From Limnomonas spitsbergensis (lineage: Eukaryota; Chlorophyta; Chlorophyceae; Chlamydomonadales): a stretch of DNA of 64,000 nt. The position numbers and the translations under genes are program-made. The first letter of the stretch is position 1, and the number at the start of each line of letters is the position of its first letter. The DNA is taken from NCBI GenBank assembly GCA_037349105.1, contig JAYJMM010000034.1, positions 3,410,001-3,474,000 of the forward strand. Direction: 5' to 3'. Positions 11,001 through 22,643 of the stretch are shown here, piece by piece. The notes below the pieces were generated by a model, which saw nothing but the letters and a program-made list of their open reading frames with translations, searched no databases and was not told the origin of the DNA.

Positions 11001-14000
11001 TGCATTTCAGGGTATTTTCGGTACTGAGCGAGTTCGTTGATCTCAAGACCAATAATTGTTTGATACCGAATTTCGGTACGAGTCGTACCCGGTACCAACT
11101 AAAAAAATCACTGGCCGTATCCAGCTTTCATGGTCAGCCCCTGCAGCCCAGGACCCACCTACAGACTTCTCTGGCCGTGTCGACAGGTTGATCTCGTACT
11201 TGCTGAAACCAAAGGTGGACAGCACCTCCTCCACCAGATCCAGCACGCCTCGGATCTCGCCTGACACCTGGACAAGCCGTCCACACCGTGAAATGCCTTT
11301 TCAGGGTTTCTGGCTATATTTCACAGGGTTCTCAGCTACACTTGTCAGGATTTCAGCTACAGTTCAGCCACATCGTGGCCTTCTGGTGCATCAATTCCTG
11401 CAGCCTGGCCCTAGCCAACTGCAAGCCTGTCGCAGGGTGGCCTAGCGGTGGCCACCCAGCGACCTCCACCCCCAAATCTTCTGATGCCCACTAAAGCACA
11501 CGCGGGTGTCTTACAAATGATTAACATGACGGCTCAAAGCAACAGCAGCTTAACCTGGGTGCTTGCCACTAGTGCAGCACCCAGGTGCCAGGGGACCAGA
11601 AACAGGCCAGAAGATCCGACAAAGATCAACAACAAATGCACCCACACATGGTTTGAACAATACACACCCACACACATCATACCGCCCCACCCACCTGATC
11701 CGGCAGGCAGAACACATGCGCATCATCTTGAGTAAAGCCACGCACTCGGAAGAGGCCGTGCATGGTGCCGGACCGCTCATACCTGCACACACACACACAC
11801 ACACATACAGATACTCAGATACACAAGCTGTCAGTCAATAAACAGCCCCGGATACAATCTTGTGAAAACATTCACCAACATTTGGAATGCATCCCCCCAA
11901 ACACACACAAGTTGTGGGTAAAGATACGGTCTCAGACAAAGATGTGAAAGCATGTGCACAACAAAAGAGAGATTATCCTACAATTAAAATCCATCCCATA
12001 TAGACCCGGCACGTGGTAAAGCATTTCACTGGATGCAGAGGCTCCGGCCAATTTCAGCCTGTCCCCCCCTCCCCGCAACCTTCCCTTTTCCACAGCCCTG
12101 TCCACCACTCACCTTCCCTCGCACCACTCAACTATACAGAGTCCCCCACCGCCCACCCTCCCTCGCACCACTCACATATACATTGTCCCTGTCCACCACT
12201 CACCCTCCCTTGCACCACCCACCTACACACAGCCCTGTCCACCACGCACCCTCCCTCGCACCACTCACATATACAGAGTCCCCCACCACACACCCTCCCT
12301 CACACCACTCACATTTACACAGTCCCTGTCCACCACTCACCCTCCCTCACACCACTCACCTATACACAGTCCATGTCCACCACTCACCCTCCCTCACACC
12401 ACTCACCTATACAGAGTCCCCTACCACCCACCCTCCCTTGCACCACTCACATATACAGAGTCCCCCCACCACCCACCTTCCCTTGCACCACTCACATATA
12501 CAGAGCCCCCACCACTCACCCTCCCTTGCACCACTCACCTATACAGAGTCCCCCACCACCCACCCTCCCTTGCACCACTCATCTATACACAGTCCATGTC
12601 CACCACTCACCCTCCCTCGCACCACTCACCTATACAGAGTCCCCCACCACCCACCCTCCCTTGCACCACTCACCTATACAGAGTCCCCCACCACCCACCC
12701 TCCCTCGCACCACTCACCTATACAGAGTCCCCCACCACCCACATTCCCTTGCACCACTCACTTATACAGAGTCCCCCACCACCCACCTTCCCTTGCACCA
12801 CTCACATATACAGAGTCCCCCACCACCCACCTTCCCTTGCACCACTCACATATACAGATCCCCCACCACTCACCCTCCCTTGCACCACTCACCTATACAG
12901 AGTCCCCCACCACCCACCTTCCCTTGCACCACTCACCTATACAGAGTCCCCCACCACCCACCTTCCCTTGCACCACGCACCTATACAGAGTCCCCCACCA
13001 CCCACCTTCCCTTGCACCACGCACCTATACAGAGTCCCCCACCACCCACCTTCCCTTGCACCACGCACCTATACAGATCCCCCACCACTCACCCTCCCTT
13101 GCACCACTCATATATACACAGTTCATGTCCACCACTCACCCTCCCTCGCACCACTCACATATACACAGCCCTTTCCACCACTCACCCCCCCTCCCACCAC
13201 TCACATATGTACACCCATGCCAACCACTCACCCTCCCTCCCACCATGCACCTATACACAGCCCTGTTCACCACACACCCTCCCTCACACCACTCACCTAT
13301 ACAGAGTCCCCCACCACCCACCATCCCTTGCACCACCCACCTACACACAGCCCTGGCCACCACGCACCCACCCTCGCACCACTCACCTACACACAGCCCT
13401 GTCCACCACTCACCCTCCCTCACACCACTCACCTATACACCGTCCCTAGCTCCGCCAACCGCACAGGCAGATCCCGGTAGCTGTGGTACCCATTCTTGTA
13501 GACCGCAACGTGGAATGGGCAGTTCATGGGTTTAAGCTGGTACTCCTCGTCCTCCACCTGGTTAATTAGTGTTTAGGGTAGAGGTTAAGGGACAGAGACC
13601 TTAACCCAATCATCCCCTGAGTGTTACCCAACCCTAACCTAATTCTGGTTGCCAGTGTAAATATTGTACATGGTTCATAAGGAACCTGGGCATTAAACAT
13701 GATATGAAACCCTGTGAGGACCCCAGCCCTCCCCCCCACCCTCATCCTGTTGTACATTCTCAGGGTTTGTAGAAACTTAACAGCTAAAATCCTTTCACAT
13801 CCCTCCCCTAACCTTCATCTGGGCACTCATATTTTGGGTCGAGTGGGGGAAGACCCATAACCCTACAACCTTATCCCCTCACGTCCACTCACCTTCATCT
13901 GGTCGTACATGTTCTCCTTATAGAAATCGAAATGTCCGCTCGTCTTCCACAGGTCCAGCTTGGCAATGTGCGGCGAGTAGACGAGGTTGTACCCTCGCTG

Positions 14001-17000
14001 TGGGGGCAGGGCAGGGCAGGGCAGGGGCAGGCGTTGGCAATTCGGGCGTCCGCAGGCAGGGCAGGGGCAGGCCCCAGGTGCTTCACACCTCGTTCACACA
14101 GTACTTCACACATACCTTCACACCTGCTTCACACAGTGCTTCGCACCTGCTTCACACCTGCTTCACACCTGCTTCACACAGTGAATCGCACCTTCATACA
14201 GTGATTCACACCTGCTGCACACCTGCTTCACACAGTGATTCACACCTTCACACAGTGCTTCACACCTGCTTCACACCAGATGCGCACAGTGCTTCACACC
14301 TGCTTCACACAGTGCTTTGCATCGTCACACATTGCTTCACACCTTTACACCTGCTTCACACAGTGCTTCACACCTGCTTCACACAGTGCTTCACACCTGC
14401 CTCACACCAGCTCTACATGATGCTCCACACCTGCTTAACTCCCAACCTCCATTTTCGTGGCTCAGCTACAGTTCAGCCACACTTCAGCTACCTCCTGGCG
14501 CGGCCCCACAACCTCATGAAGTCCCACACGTGTCACAAATGAAGAAAGCGTGGGCTTGTTACCTGCAGGTGAAGATCCTTCCAGAAGCTCTCGATCAAGT
14601 GTCGCACCATGGCGCCGTTGGGATGCCAGAACACCAGACCACCACCTGAACACCACAGGGGGGGGGGCACGGCAGGAGCAGGGAGGGGGGCATATAAGCT
14701 ATGAAAAGTGGTTCATACCTTTTCTTAGCTTCAACGAAAGAAAGCCGGTATATCAGGCATGGGCGGGTAGATGAAATCCGATTTTAGGGCGTGCCATACT
14801 GCTGTTGGTGGGCAGCCAAACAGGCCACTGCAGGCCGAAGAGGGCCATGCTGCGACCAGCTGACAGTCGGTAACTGAGGCAGCAGGGCATGCTGCGCCAG
14901 GTCCACCAAAGCCTCCACTCCTTAAACTCCACACCCTCCACAGTCCCTAGACTTCACACCCCCTTGCCTCCACACCTGCACTGTCCTGTATGCTGAACAT
15001 GCCCCCACTGCCTCCACACTCCCTAGACTCCAACTCCCTGGACTCCACACCCCTTCGCCTCCACACCTGCGCTGTCCTGTATGCTGAACATGCCCCCACA
15101 GCCTCCACACTCCCTGGACTCCACACCCCTTCGCCTCCACACCAGCGCTGTCCTGTATGCTGAACATGCCCCCACTGCCTCCACACTCCCTGGACTCCAC
15201 ACCCCTTCGCCTCCACACCTGCGCTGTCCTGTATGCTGAACATGCCCCCACTGCCTCCACACTCCCTAGACTCCAACTCCCTAGACTCCACACCCCCTTG
15301 CCTCCACACCTGCGCTGTCCTGTATGCTGAACATGCTCCCACTGCCTACACACTCCCTGGGCTCCACCCCCCCTGGCCTCCACAACTGCGCTGTCCTGTG
15401 TGCTTAAACGGCCCCCACACCTTCCACACTCATTTTACCCCACACCCTCCACACTCCCTAGACTCCACACCCCCTTGCCTCCACACCTGCGCTGTCCTGT
15501 ATGCTGAACAGGTCCAGCTCCTGGCCCAGCTTTCGGTGGTCACGTCTCGCCGCCTCCACCTTCAGGTTATGATACGCGTCCAGCTGCTCCTTACTCTCCC
15601 ACGCAGTGCCATGGATGCGCTGGAGCATGGCATTGTTCTCATCGCCACGCCAGTAGGCACCTGGGAGGGGGGGGTAGAGTAACAAACGGGAATGAAGGTG
15701 AAGGGTTGAGGGCTGAGGTGGTTGTGAAGCATAGCATTAATCTCGTCACCACGCCAGTAGGCACCTGGGGGGTAAGAGTAACAAACGGGAATGAAGGTGA
15801 AGAGTTGAGGGCTGAGGTGGTTGTGAAGCATAGCATTAATCTCATCACCACGCTAGTAGGCACCTGGGGGGTAAGAGTAACGAACGGGAATGAAGGTGAA
15901 GGGTTGAGGGCTGACGTGGTTGTGGAGCATAGCATTAATCTCATCACCACGCTAGTAGGCACCTGGGGGGTAAGAGTAACGAACGGGAATGAAGGTGAAG
16001 AGTTGAGGGCTGAGGTGGTTGTGAAGCATGGCATTAATCTCATCACCACGCTAGTAGGCACCTGGGGGGTAAGAGTAACGAACGGGAATGAAGGTGAAGG
16101 GTTGAGGGCTGACGTGGTTGTGAAGCATAGCATTGTTCTCATCACCACGCTAGTAGGCACCTGGGGGGTAAGAGTAACGAACGGGAATGAAGGTGAAGAG
16201 TTGAGGGCTGAGGTGGTTGTGAAGCATAGCATTAATCTCATCACCACGCTAGTAGGCACCTGGGGGGTAAGAGTAACGAACGGGAATGAAGGTGAAGGGT
16301 TGAGGGCTGACGTGGTTGTGAAGCATAGCATTGTTCTCATCACCACGCTAGTAGGCACCTGGGGGGTAAGAGTAACGAACGGGAATGAAGGTGAAGAGTT
16401 GAGGGCTGAGGTGGTTGTGAAGCATAGCATTAATCTCATCACCACGCTAGTAGGCACCTGGGGGGTAAGAGTAACGAACGGGAATGAAGGTGAAGGGTTG
16501 AGGGCTGACGTGGTTGTGAAGCATAGCATTGTTCTCATCACCACGCTAGTAGGCACCTGGGGGGTAAGAGTAACGAACGGGAATGAAGGTGAAGGGTTGA
16601 GGGCTGACGTGGTTGTGGAGCATAGCATTGTTCTCATCACCACGCTAGTAGGCACCTGAGGGGTAAGGTTAAGGATGAAGCCCTTAGTGGACCCCAGTAA
16701 TCTTTTGGTCACTACGCCGGTCGTTAACAGGTGCAAACACGAGGGTTTAGGGTTTAGAGCTGTAGAGGGGTGAAAGAATGAAGGAGGGTTGCGAGCAGAA
16801 GATGGGGGAGGGGCAGGGAAGAACAAGAGCCCTACAGCCACTGTCTCCAACAAGCAAGCAAATCCAACCTCAGCGCACAAAGAAGCTATTCAATTCCCTT
16901 TCAACCTGTTAAGCACCCAGCCAACACGGCAAGCTCGCCGGCCGCGCCATCATCTTGCACGCTTCTAGGAGTGGGGGGCATTGTTGATGCAGGGCGGCAG

Positions 17001-20000
17001 TGTGGGAGGAGGAGGAGGGAGGAGGGAGAGGGACAAGGGGTTGCATGCCAGCCATCTGTCTTACACCCTCAAACCTGTAACCTGAAACATGTTTCTCTCA
17101 CGTCCTGAACCCTGAACCCTTAATCATTTTCCGTCTCTCCCGCCTATACCCTGAAACCCATACCATGTTCGCTCCCTTCCGTCCGTCCTACCATGTTCGC
17201 CCTACCATGTTCACTCCCTTCCGTCCGAAACCCTAAACACCTTGGACTTACACAATTATCTCACGCCCTTGACCTTTTTCGCCCCATATTACGGCACACT
17301 GCTTAGCTTCTGTCAGTGATTGGGCATGAGATGCTCCTCCCATGACTACGCCCAGTCTCTCACCTGCCACGGTCTCCAGGTCAAAGGCGTCCGGGCTGAT
17401 GTCGCCAGTGCGCTCAACGTGGGGGCCTGCGTTCAAAAAAAAACCAGTGCTGATCAAGGTTCCCCCTTCTACACAATCTACATAGAAGGCGGATCAGGGT
17501 CCCCCTTCTACACAATCTACATAGAAGGCGGATCAAGGTCCCCCTGTCTACATAAATGTGGATCAAGGTCCCCCTGTCTACATAAATGTGGATCAAGGTC
17601 CCCCTGTCTACATAAATGTGGATCAAGGTCCCCCTGTCTACATAAATGTGGATCAAGGTCCCCCTGTCTACATAAATGTGGATCAAGGTCCCCCTGTCTA
17701 CATAAATGTGGATCAAGGTCCCCCTGTCTACATTAATGTGGATCAAGGTCCCCCTGCCTACATAAATGTGGATCAAGGTCCCCCTGTCTACATAAATGTG
17801 GATCAAGGACCTCCCTTTAAAGATCAAATAACGGTTTCAGTGAGGCCTGATGTGGTCTGAATATTTAAATACCTGCACAGCAACTGTTGAACAGCAACCA
17901 TGAGCCGCTTCAAGAGGTTCGGTAGCAGGTCTCTCACTAGTTTTAGTCCTACAAAGGAGACGAAGCATGTCGACTCAAAGTGCAGCACACATCCGACCAC
18001 TCACCTGAACACATACCCCACCTCCCCACATATCCCACCTCCGCACAGATCCCACCCCTCACCTGCACACATGTCCCACCACGCACCTGCACGCATACCC
18101 CACCTCCGCACATATCCCACCTCCGCACAGATCCCACCCCTCACCTGCACGCATACCCCACCACTCACCTGCACGCATACCCCACCTCCACACATATCCC
18201 ACCTCCGCACAGATCCCACCCCTCACCTGCACGCATACCCCACCACTCACCTGCACGCATACCCCACCTCCACACATATCCCACCTCCACACAGATCCCA
18301 CCCCTCACCTGCACGCATACCCCACCTCCGCACATATCCCACCTCCGCACAGATCCCACCCCTCACCTGCACGCATACCCCACCTCCGCACATATCCCAC
18401 CTCCGCACAGATCCCACCCCTCACCTGCACGCATACCCCACCACTCACCTGCACGCATACCCCACCTCCGCACAGATCCCACCTCCACACAGATCCCACC
18501 CCTCACCTGCACGCATACCCCACCACTCACCTGCACGCATACCCCACCTCCGCACATATCCCACCTCCACACAGATCCCACCCCTCACCTGCACACATAT
18601 CCCACCACTCACCTGCACGCATACCCCACCTCCACACATATCCCACCTCCACACAAATCCCACCCCTCACCTGCACACATGTCCCACCACTCACCTGCAC
18701 GCATACCCCACCTCCGCACATATCCCACCTCCGCACAGATCCCACCCCTCACCTGCACGCATACCCCACCACTCACCTGCACGCATACCCCACCTCCACA
18801 CATATCCCACCTCCGCACAGATCCCACCCCTCACCTGCACGCATACCCCACCACTCACCTGCACGAATACCCCACCTCCACACATATCCCACCTCCCCAC
18901 ATATCCCACCTCCACACATGTCCACCCCTCACCTGCACGCATGTCCCACCACGCACCTGCACGCATACCCCACCTCCGCACATATCCCACCTCCGCACAG
19001 ATCCCACCCCTCACCTGCACGCATACCCCACCACTCACCTGCACGCATACCCCACCTCCACACATACCCCACCTCCACACATATCCCACCTCCCCACATA
19101 TCCCACCTCCACACATGTCCACCCCTCACCTGCACACATGTCCCACCACGCACCTGCACGCATACCCCACCTCCGCACATATCCCACCTCCGCACAGATC
19201 CCACCCCTCACCTGCACGCATACCCCACCACTCACCTGCACGCATACCCCACCTCCACACATATCCCACCTCCGCACAGATCCCACCCCTCACCTGCACG
19301 CATACCCCACCTCCGCACATATCCCACCTCCGCACAGATCCCACCCCTCACCTGCACGCATACCCCACCACTCACCTGCACGCATACCCCACCTCCACAC
19401 ATATCCCACCTCCGCACAGATCCCACCCCTCACCTGCACGCATACCCCACCACTCACCTGCACGAATACCCCACCTCCACACATATCCCACCTCCCCACA
19501 TATCCCACCTCCACACATGTCCACCCCTCACCTGCACACATGTCCCACCACGCACCTGCACGCATACCCCACCTCCGCACATATCCCACTTCCGCACAGA
19601 TCCCACCCCTCACATGCACGCATACCCCACCACTCACCTGCACGCATACCCCACCTCCGCACAGATCCCACCTCCACACAGATCCCACCCCTCACCTGCA
19701 CACATGTCCCACCACTCACCTGCACGCATACCCCACCTCCACACATATCCCACCTCCACACAGATCCCACCCCTCACCTGCACGCATACCCCACCACTCA
19801 CCTGCACGAATACCCCACCTCCACACATGTCCCACCTCCGCACAGATCCCACCTCCACACAGATCCCACCTCCGCACAGATCCCACCCCTCACCTGCACG
19901 CATACCCCACCTCCGCACATATCCCACCTCCACACAGATCCCACCCCTCACCTGCACACATGTCCCACCACTCACCTGCACGCATGTCCCACCACTCCCC

Positions 20001-22643
20001 TGCACACATGTCCCACCACTGACCTGCAAACAGACCCCACCTCGGCACATAACTCACTGCTAAATTTCACACATTCCATCTCCACACAGATCCCACCCCT
20101 CACCTGCACACAGGTCCCACCAGTGCTGCTTAGTGCCCTGCTCCCCGATGTGGTAGATCGTGATGGGTGCATCAGGCGTGCGGGCCAGGATGCCCTGCAG
20201 GATCTCCAACTTGTACGGCTCGTTGTTCGCCCGGATCCGCACCTCGGCCTCCGCCGCACTCAGCTGGCAGGGGCATAAAGGCAGGGGCAAAGGGATCGGG
20301 GTGCGTGGCAAGGACAAAGGGTTCGGGGTTCAGTGCTAAGGGGTGACGAAGCTCTCAGCCTCTGCTGTACGCAGCTGGCAAAGGCATCGGGGCAGGGGTG
20401 AAGGGATTGGGGTGCGTGGCAAGGGGAAGGTTTCGGGGTTGGGTGCTAAGGGGTGTTGCGGCCCTCGGCCTCGGCCGAACTCAGCTGGCAGGGGCATCCG
20501 GGGCAGGGGTGTTGGGGGCAGTACGTGCAGAGCGTACAGAGTAAGACACAAAGACTAGGCTGTTCCCCTGCTGCTGCCCTCAGCTGACATGGGGCATCAG
20601 GCAGGGGCACGAGCACCATAAGGTCAATGTGAGGAGGGCGTGCAGGGGAGGCACAGCTTTCGCTGCGCAAGGCACCCTACTGTATTTGTGCAATGTTCAG
20701 ATGTTTACACGGAAACATGACCCTCCTGCAGCGCCATAAACCCATGAGTCAACCCTGCCTGTCCGCCTGCCTTAAACCCTTAACCCTCCCTCCTGTTATT
20801 AACCTTAAGCCCTCCTGTCCGAAACCATCCCTCCTATCCTAAACCCTAAGCCCTCCCTCCTGTCTTGAACCCTCTCGTTTGTCCTAAACCCTGAGCTACC
20901 CTCCTGTCCTCACACCTCCTCCCTGACAAAGGGCAGGTTGGCCCGAACAATCTTCTGCATCTCCTTGCGGATCTTCTTGAGATCCTTGTCTGTTAGTGGC
21001 TCCTTAATGTCAAAGTCGTAGAAGAAGCCGCGCTCGGTCCACGGGCCGACCGTCACCAACGCGTTCTCGTAAGTGCGCTGGACTGCCATGGCCATTATGT
21101 GAGCGCACTGCATGGGGGGGCCAGAGGAGCAGGCTTAGTCCACGGTATTTATTCAGTGCGCTTCAGCTACAGTTCAGCTACAACCAGGCTCGCGGCCGTG
21201 GGGGTCAGGTGCAGCATGCCCTGCTGCATGGGCCACCGGTTGCAGGCCGGTCAAGGCGCGGTCCCCATAATTGGGGCACATTGCGTGGGGAGTCGGAGGT
21301 AAGGTGTCGCAATTACACCGAGGGAATGGCAGTTCACAAGGTTCATCCTAGGGTGCTAGAGAAAGAAAGAAAACTACGCCTCGCAGGGTCGTGAGGGTTA
21401 AGGAAACAGCGCGGCATAGGCCTAGGGCCGCCTCCGCGCCGTTACCATGGTTGCTTCAGCTACATCGCGTTTTGGTGACAGCGCTGGACTGATTTAATGA
21501 TCATGCCGGCGCATTGGGTGGGGGGCGTTGCTCACTCTCATGTAGTGCTATTTATTTTTGGGGCTATGCGGCAACCCTTTGGCTGCGAAGCCACCCTACA
21601 TGCAAAAACATGTGCCACTTGCGTGGCGTGTGGGTGGTGGCAGCTACAGCTGGTGACCAGATTTGGTCATGCAGCCAGGAGGGTGCCATGGTCATCCTCA
21701 GGGACAGACATGCATGGAGTCGCGCATGGGAAGCGATGCCCAACATGGGCAACTGGACGCATGCCGAGGGACGTCAAGGCAAAACCATTACAGTTCTAAG
21801 AAGCTTTGCTGGCTCGTAAGTTTACTTGGCTGTGCCTGTCTCGATTTCTGCATGAATATTTGGTGAGTTTGGTATGGAATATTCATCACTGGCGCATGGC
21901 CCCTCCGCGCCATGCAGCCATGCAAGGGCTTGGTTGGTTGGGCATGTGTACATGAATCCCTGGTGTATGGCCCATGTGCACCATGCAGCCATGCAGGAGC
22001 TTGCTTTCCAAGCTTGAAACTTCCTAGCAGCCAGGGTGGCCTACTGTCTTCAGGAGTTGACGCGGCATGGGGAGTGGGGGCTGTGGCAGGCCTGCCATGT
22101 TGCCATGCACGAGGCCTGCTTGCGCGAGCTTGGGCGATGGCTCTGACTAAGTTATTTAAATTTCCAGCATTATAACCGACTCGGCAGTTCGCAGCGCCTG
22201 CTTACGCTGTGCCTGATGCGCAACAGCTTGTCGGACTCGTCGCTGGTGGGCAGCTCGATCGGCTCGACCGTTGCGACAGCGGCAGTCTTCTCCGTGTCTT
22301 CAGCGGTGGTGGCAGCTGCTTTGGCGAACACGCTCCTGCCAGCTAAGATGTGGCTGACAGCGTACCTCCGGGCTCCCGACCCTCCGAACATGGATGCTGA
22401 GCCAACACCACCTCCAGTGACAGCATCAACGCTGTTGCATTTGAGTCCAGAAGCTCTGCTGCTATAAGATGTTAGGCCTGCAATCGGCTGGAAGGGAACT
22501 GCACTTACAGCACGCAGCATCACTGACAGAGCCCGGCTGCTGCTTGAGGCCATCGTCATCGAGCGGGGCGAGTGGCCAGAAACGTTCCGCATGTTTGCGA
22601 ATGGGGCTGGCTTAGCCGGGTCACTTCCTACTCCTGGGGGCAA
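8023..22643 (-). CDS. Threonyl-tRNA synthetase, bacterial/organelle type, 13 exons, complete
   Basis: Charges tRNA-Thr with threonine. Exons: 22643-22206, 21107-20916, 20263-20104, 17426-17364, 15660-15487, 14645-14563, 13997-13893, 13557-13433, 11782-11695, 11267-11159, 10243-10054, 9294-9147, 8313-8023. All introns are GT-AG and every junction is in phase, giving 721 residues from the first Met; starts at 22559 or 22553 (MTMASSSS / MASSSS) are equally plausible. The Ser/Arg-rich N-terminus resembles a transit peptide, so chloroplast and/or mitochondrial location is inferred. No TGS domain is seen. The editing domain has HSCAH split over exons 1-2 and CAGPH over exons 3-4. The catalytic core has Zn ligands in MNCPFH, DDAHVFC and IMIHRA, motif 2 in [17 protein letters not shown] and motif 3 in GSLERFFG. 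The last exon is the anticodon-binding domain, with stop TAG at 8025-8023. Introns are swollen by minisatellites made from their own splice junctions. Confidence 0.95.
8514..8640 (-). mobile_element. Truncated non-LTR retrotransposon 3' end in synthetase intron 12
   Basis: Minus strand: pyrimidine run, TAGTTAGGCGCCCACGCGG, CGAGCTTTTTTGAGCAGGG, CCCAGAGGTGTGACTTCATTGACC. Same terminus as the copies at 7.1 and 28.2 kb. Confidence 0.6.
8690..8775. repeat. 21-bp tandem repeat (GATCCCATGGATCTAGTTGAT), 4 copies
   Basis: Four copies with one or two changes each, followed to about 8990 by looser repeats of GAATTGATCCTCAATG. It lies in synthetase intron 12. Confidence 0.8.
9045..9146 (-). repeat. Duplicate of the exon 12 end and donor
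   Basis: Exon 12 ends GGCTGGCTCCGGTGCAG followed by GTGGGTTTT. A second copy (GCTGGCTCCGGCGCAG then GTGGGTGTC) lies about 100 bp into the intron at about 9045-9066. The unit therefore carries an extra plausible 5' splice site. Confidence 0.75.
9441..10018. repeat. 45-bp minisatellite, about 12.8 copies
   Basis: The unit contains GCTGCACTACAGCTGCACTG and TAGCTGGCATTGTAGCTGAA, with sub-repeats of GTAGCTG. It lies in synthetase intron 11. Since 45 is a multiple of 3, open frames of 202 and 302 codons arise on the minus strand. The unit is close in sequence to the TTCAGCTACA head of the dispersed repeat, so the array may have grown from such a copy. Confidence 0.95.
10882..11121. mobile_element. 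hAT-like MITE with 8-bp target duplication
   Basis: Element 10890-11113 (224 bp) begins CAGTGACTTTTTTAGT and ends with the inverted form (ACTAAAAAAATCACTG), one mismatch in 16. It is flanked on both sides by the direct repeat GCCGTATC (10882-10889 and 11114-11121). CAGTG termini and an 8-bp target duplication are typical of hAT transposons. The interior is AT-rich with no coding capacity. It lies in synthetase intron 10. Confidence 0.88.
11331..11465. repeat. Copy of dispersed TTCAGCTACA repeat
   Basis: Contains TTTCAGCTACAGTTCAGCCA, then GGTGCATCAATTCCTGCAGCC, CTGTCGCAGG and GGTGGCCACCCAGCGACC. It lies in synthetase intron 9. Confidence 0.6.
12100..13432 (-). repeat. 44-bp minisatellite built from exon 8's 5' splice site, about 30 copies
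   Basis: Exon 8 ends GGGACGGTGTATAG followed by GTGAGTGGTGTGAGGGAGG. The array on its intron side repeats a 44-bp unit that, read on the minus strand, contains TGTATAGGTGAGTGGTGC in most copies. Nearly every unit so repeats the last exon bases and a consensus donor. Long Pro/His/Thr-rich plus-strand frames (12013-13535) are by-products. Confidence 0.9.
14087..14420. repeat. About 12/23-bp minisatellite (CTTCACACCTG / CTTCACACAGTG)
   Basis: Alternating 11- and 12-bp units in synthetase intron 6. On the minus strand many units carry GCAGGTGTGA, a donor-like string, but I see no longer match to either flanking exon. Confidence 0.85.
14935..15486 (-). repeat. About 76-bp repeat built from exon 5's 5' splice site, about 7 copies
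   Basis: Exon 5 ends CTGTTCAGCATACAGGACAG then CGCAG followed by GTGTGGAGGC. Intronic units of about 76-90 bp repeat the minus-strand text CAGCATACAGGACAGCGCAG followed by GTGTGGAGGCGAAGG. Each unit thus contains about 25 exon bases and the donor. Confidence 0.9.
15661..16670 (-). repeat. 99-bp repeat built from exon 5's 3' splice site, 10 copies
   Basis: Exon 5 starts after TCCCAG with GTGCCTACTGGCGTGG ([12 protein letters not shown]). Ten upstream units, the first offset about 102 bp and the rest 99 bp, repeat TACCCCCCAG, GTGCCTACTRGCGTGG and about 20 more exon bases. The unit nearest the exon keeps TGG for Trp; the other nine have TAG at that codon. Units are 33 codons long, so both strands show long periodic open frames, which I do not count as genes. 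Confidence 0.95.
17437..17815. repeat. 30-bp minisatellite in synthetase intron 3
   Basis: Two units of about 40 bp (TCTACACAATCTACATAGAA) are followed by about nine near-identical 30-bp units containing GATCAAGGTCCCCCTGTCTA and CATAAATGTG. The frame is open on both strands because 30 is a multiple of 3. No link to an exon border seen. Confidence 0.93.
18000..20103 (-). repeat. 24/34/82-bp complex minisatellite built from exon 3's 5' splice site
   Basis: Exon 3 ends TGGTGGGACCTGTGTGCAG followed by GTGAGGGGTGGGATCTGTG. The 2.1-kb array is made of minus-strand words such as GGGATCTGTGCGGAGGTGGG, GGTATGCGTGCAGGTGAG and GTGGGGTATGCGTGCAGGTG in units of 24, 34 and composite 58 or 82 bp. All resemble the exon end and donor. 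Dozens of GTGCAG followed by GTGAG strings result. The long His/Pro-rich plus-strand frames (17900-20278) are by-products. Confidence 0.9.
20264..20605 (-). repeat. Copies of exon 3's 3' splice site
   Basis: Exon 3 starts after GCCAG with CTGAGTGCGGCGGAGGCC. Related blocks recur upstream at about 20355-20385, 20460-20500 and 20575-20600 (minus-strand forms of CAGCTG/CAGCTGAG with GCAGAGGCTGAG- or GGCCGAGGCCGAGG-like text), separated by GGGCATCGGGGCAGGGG filler. Confidence 0.65.
21165..21270. repeat. Copy of dispersed TTCAGCTACA repeat
   Basis: GCTTCAGCTACAGTTCAGCT, then GCGGCCGTGGGG, GGTGCAGCATGCC, GGGCCACCGGTTGCAGGCC and GGTCAAGGCGCGGTCCCCAT. It lies in synthetase intron 1. The rest of that 1.1-kb intron holds short GCATGCAGCCATGC-like repeats and nothing coding. 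Confidence 0.6.

Noticed and set aside
12013..13535. 478- and 500-codon His/Pro/Thr-rich open frames (+)
   Set aside because: They lie over the 44-bp array in synthetase intron 8 and run antisense through exon 8.
15639..16880. 413-codon periodic open frame (-) and 317-codon frame (+)
   Set aside because: Product of the 99-bp unit being a multiple of three; the only real coding part is exon 5 at 15660-15487.
18000..20103. CRISPR array
   Set aside because: Regular repeats are present, but there are no unique spacers, the host is a eukaryote, and the units descend from a splice junction.
17900..20278. 792- and 680-codon His/Pro-rich open frames (+)
   Set aside because: They are the antisense of the junction-derived array in synthetase intron 3.
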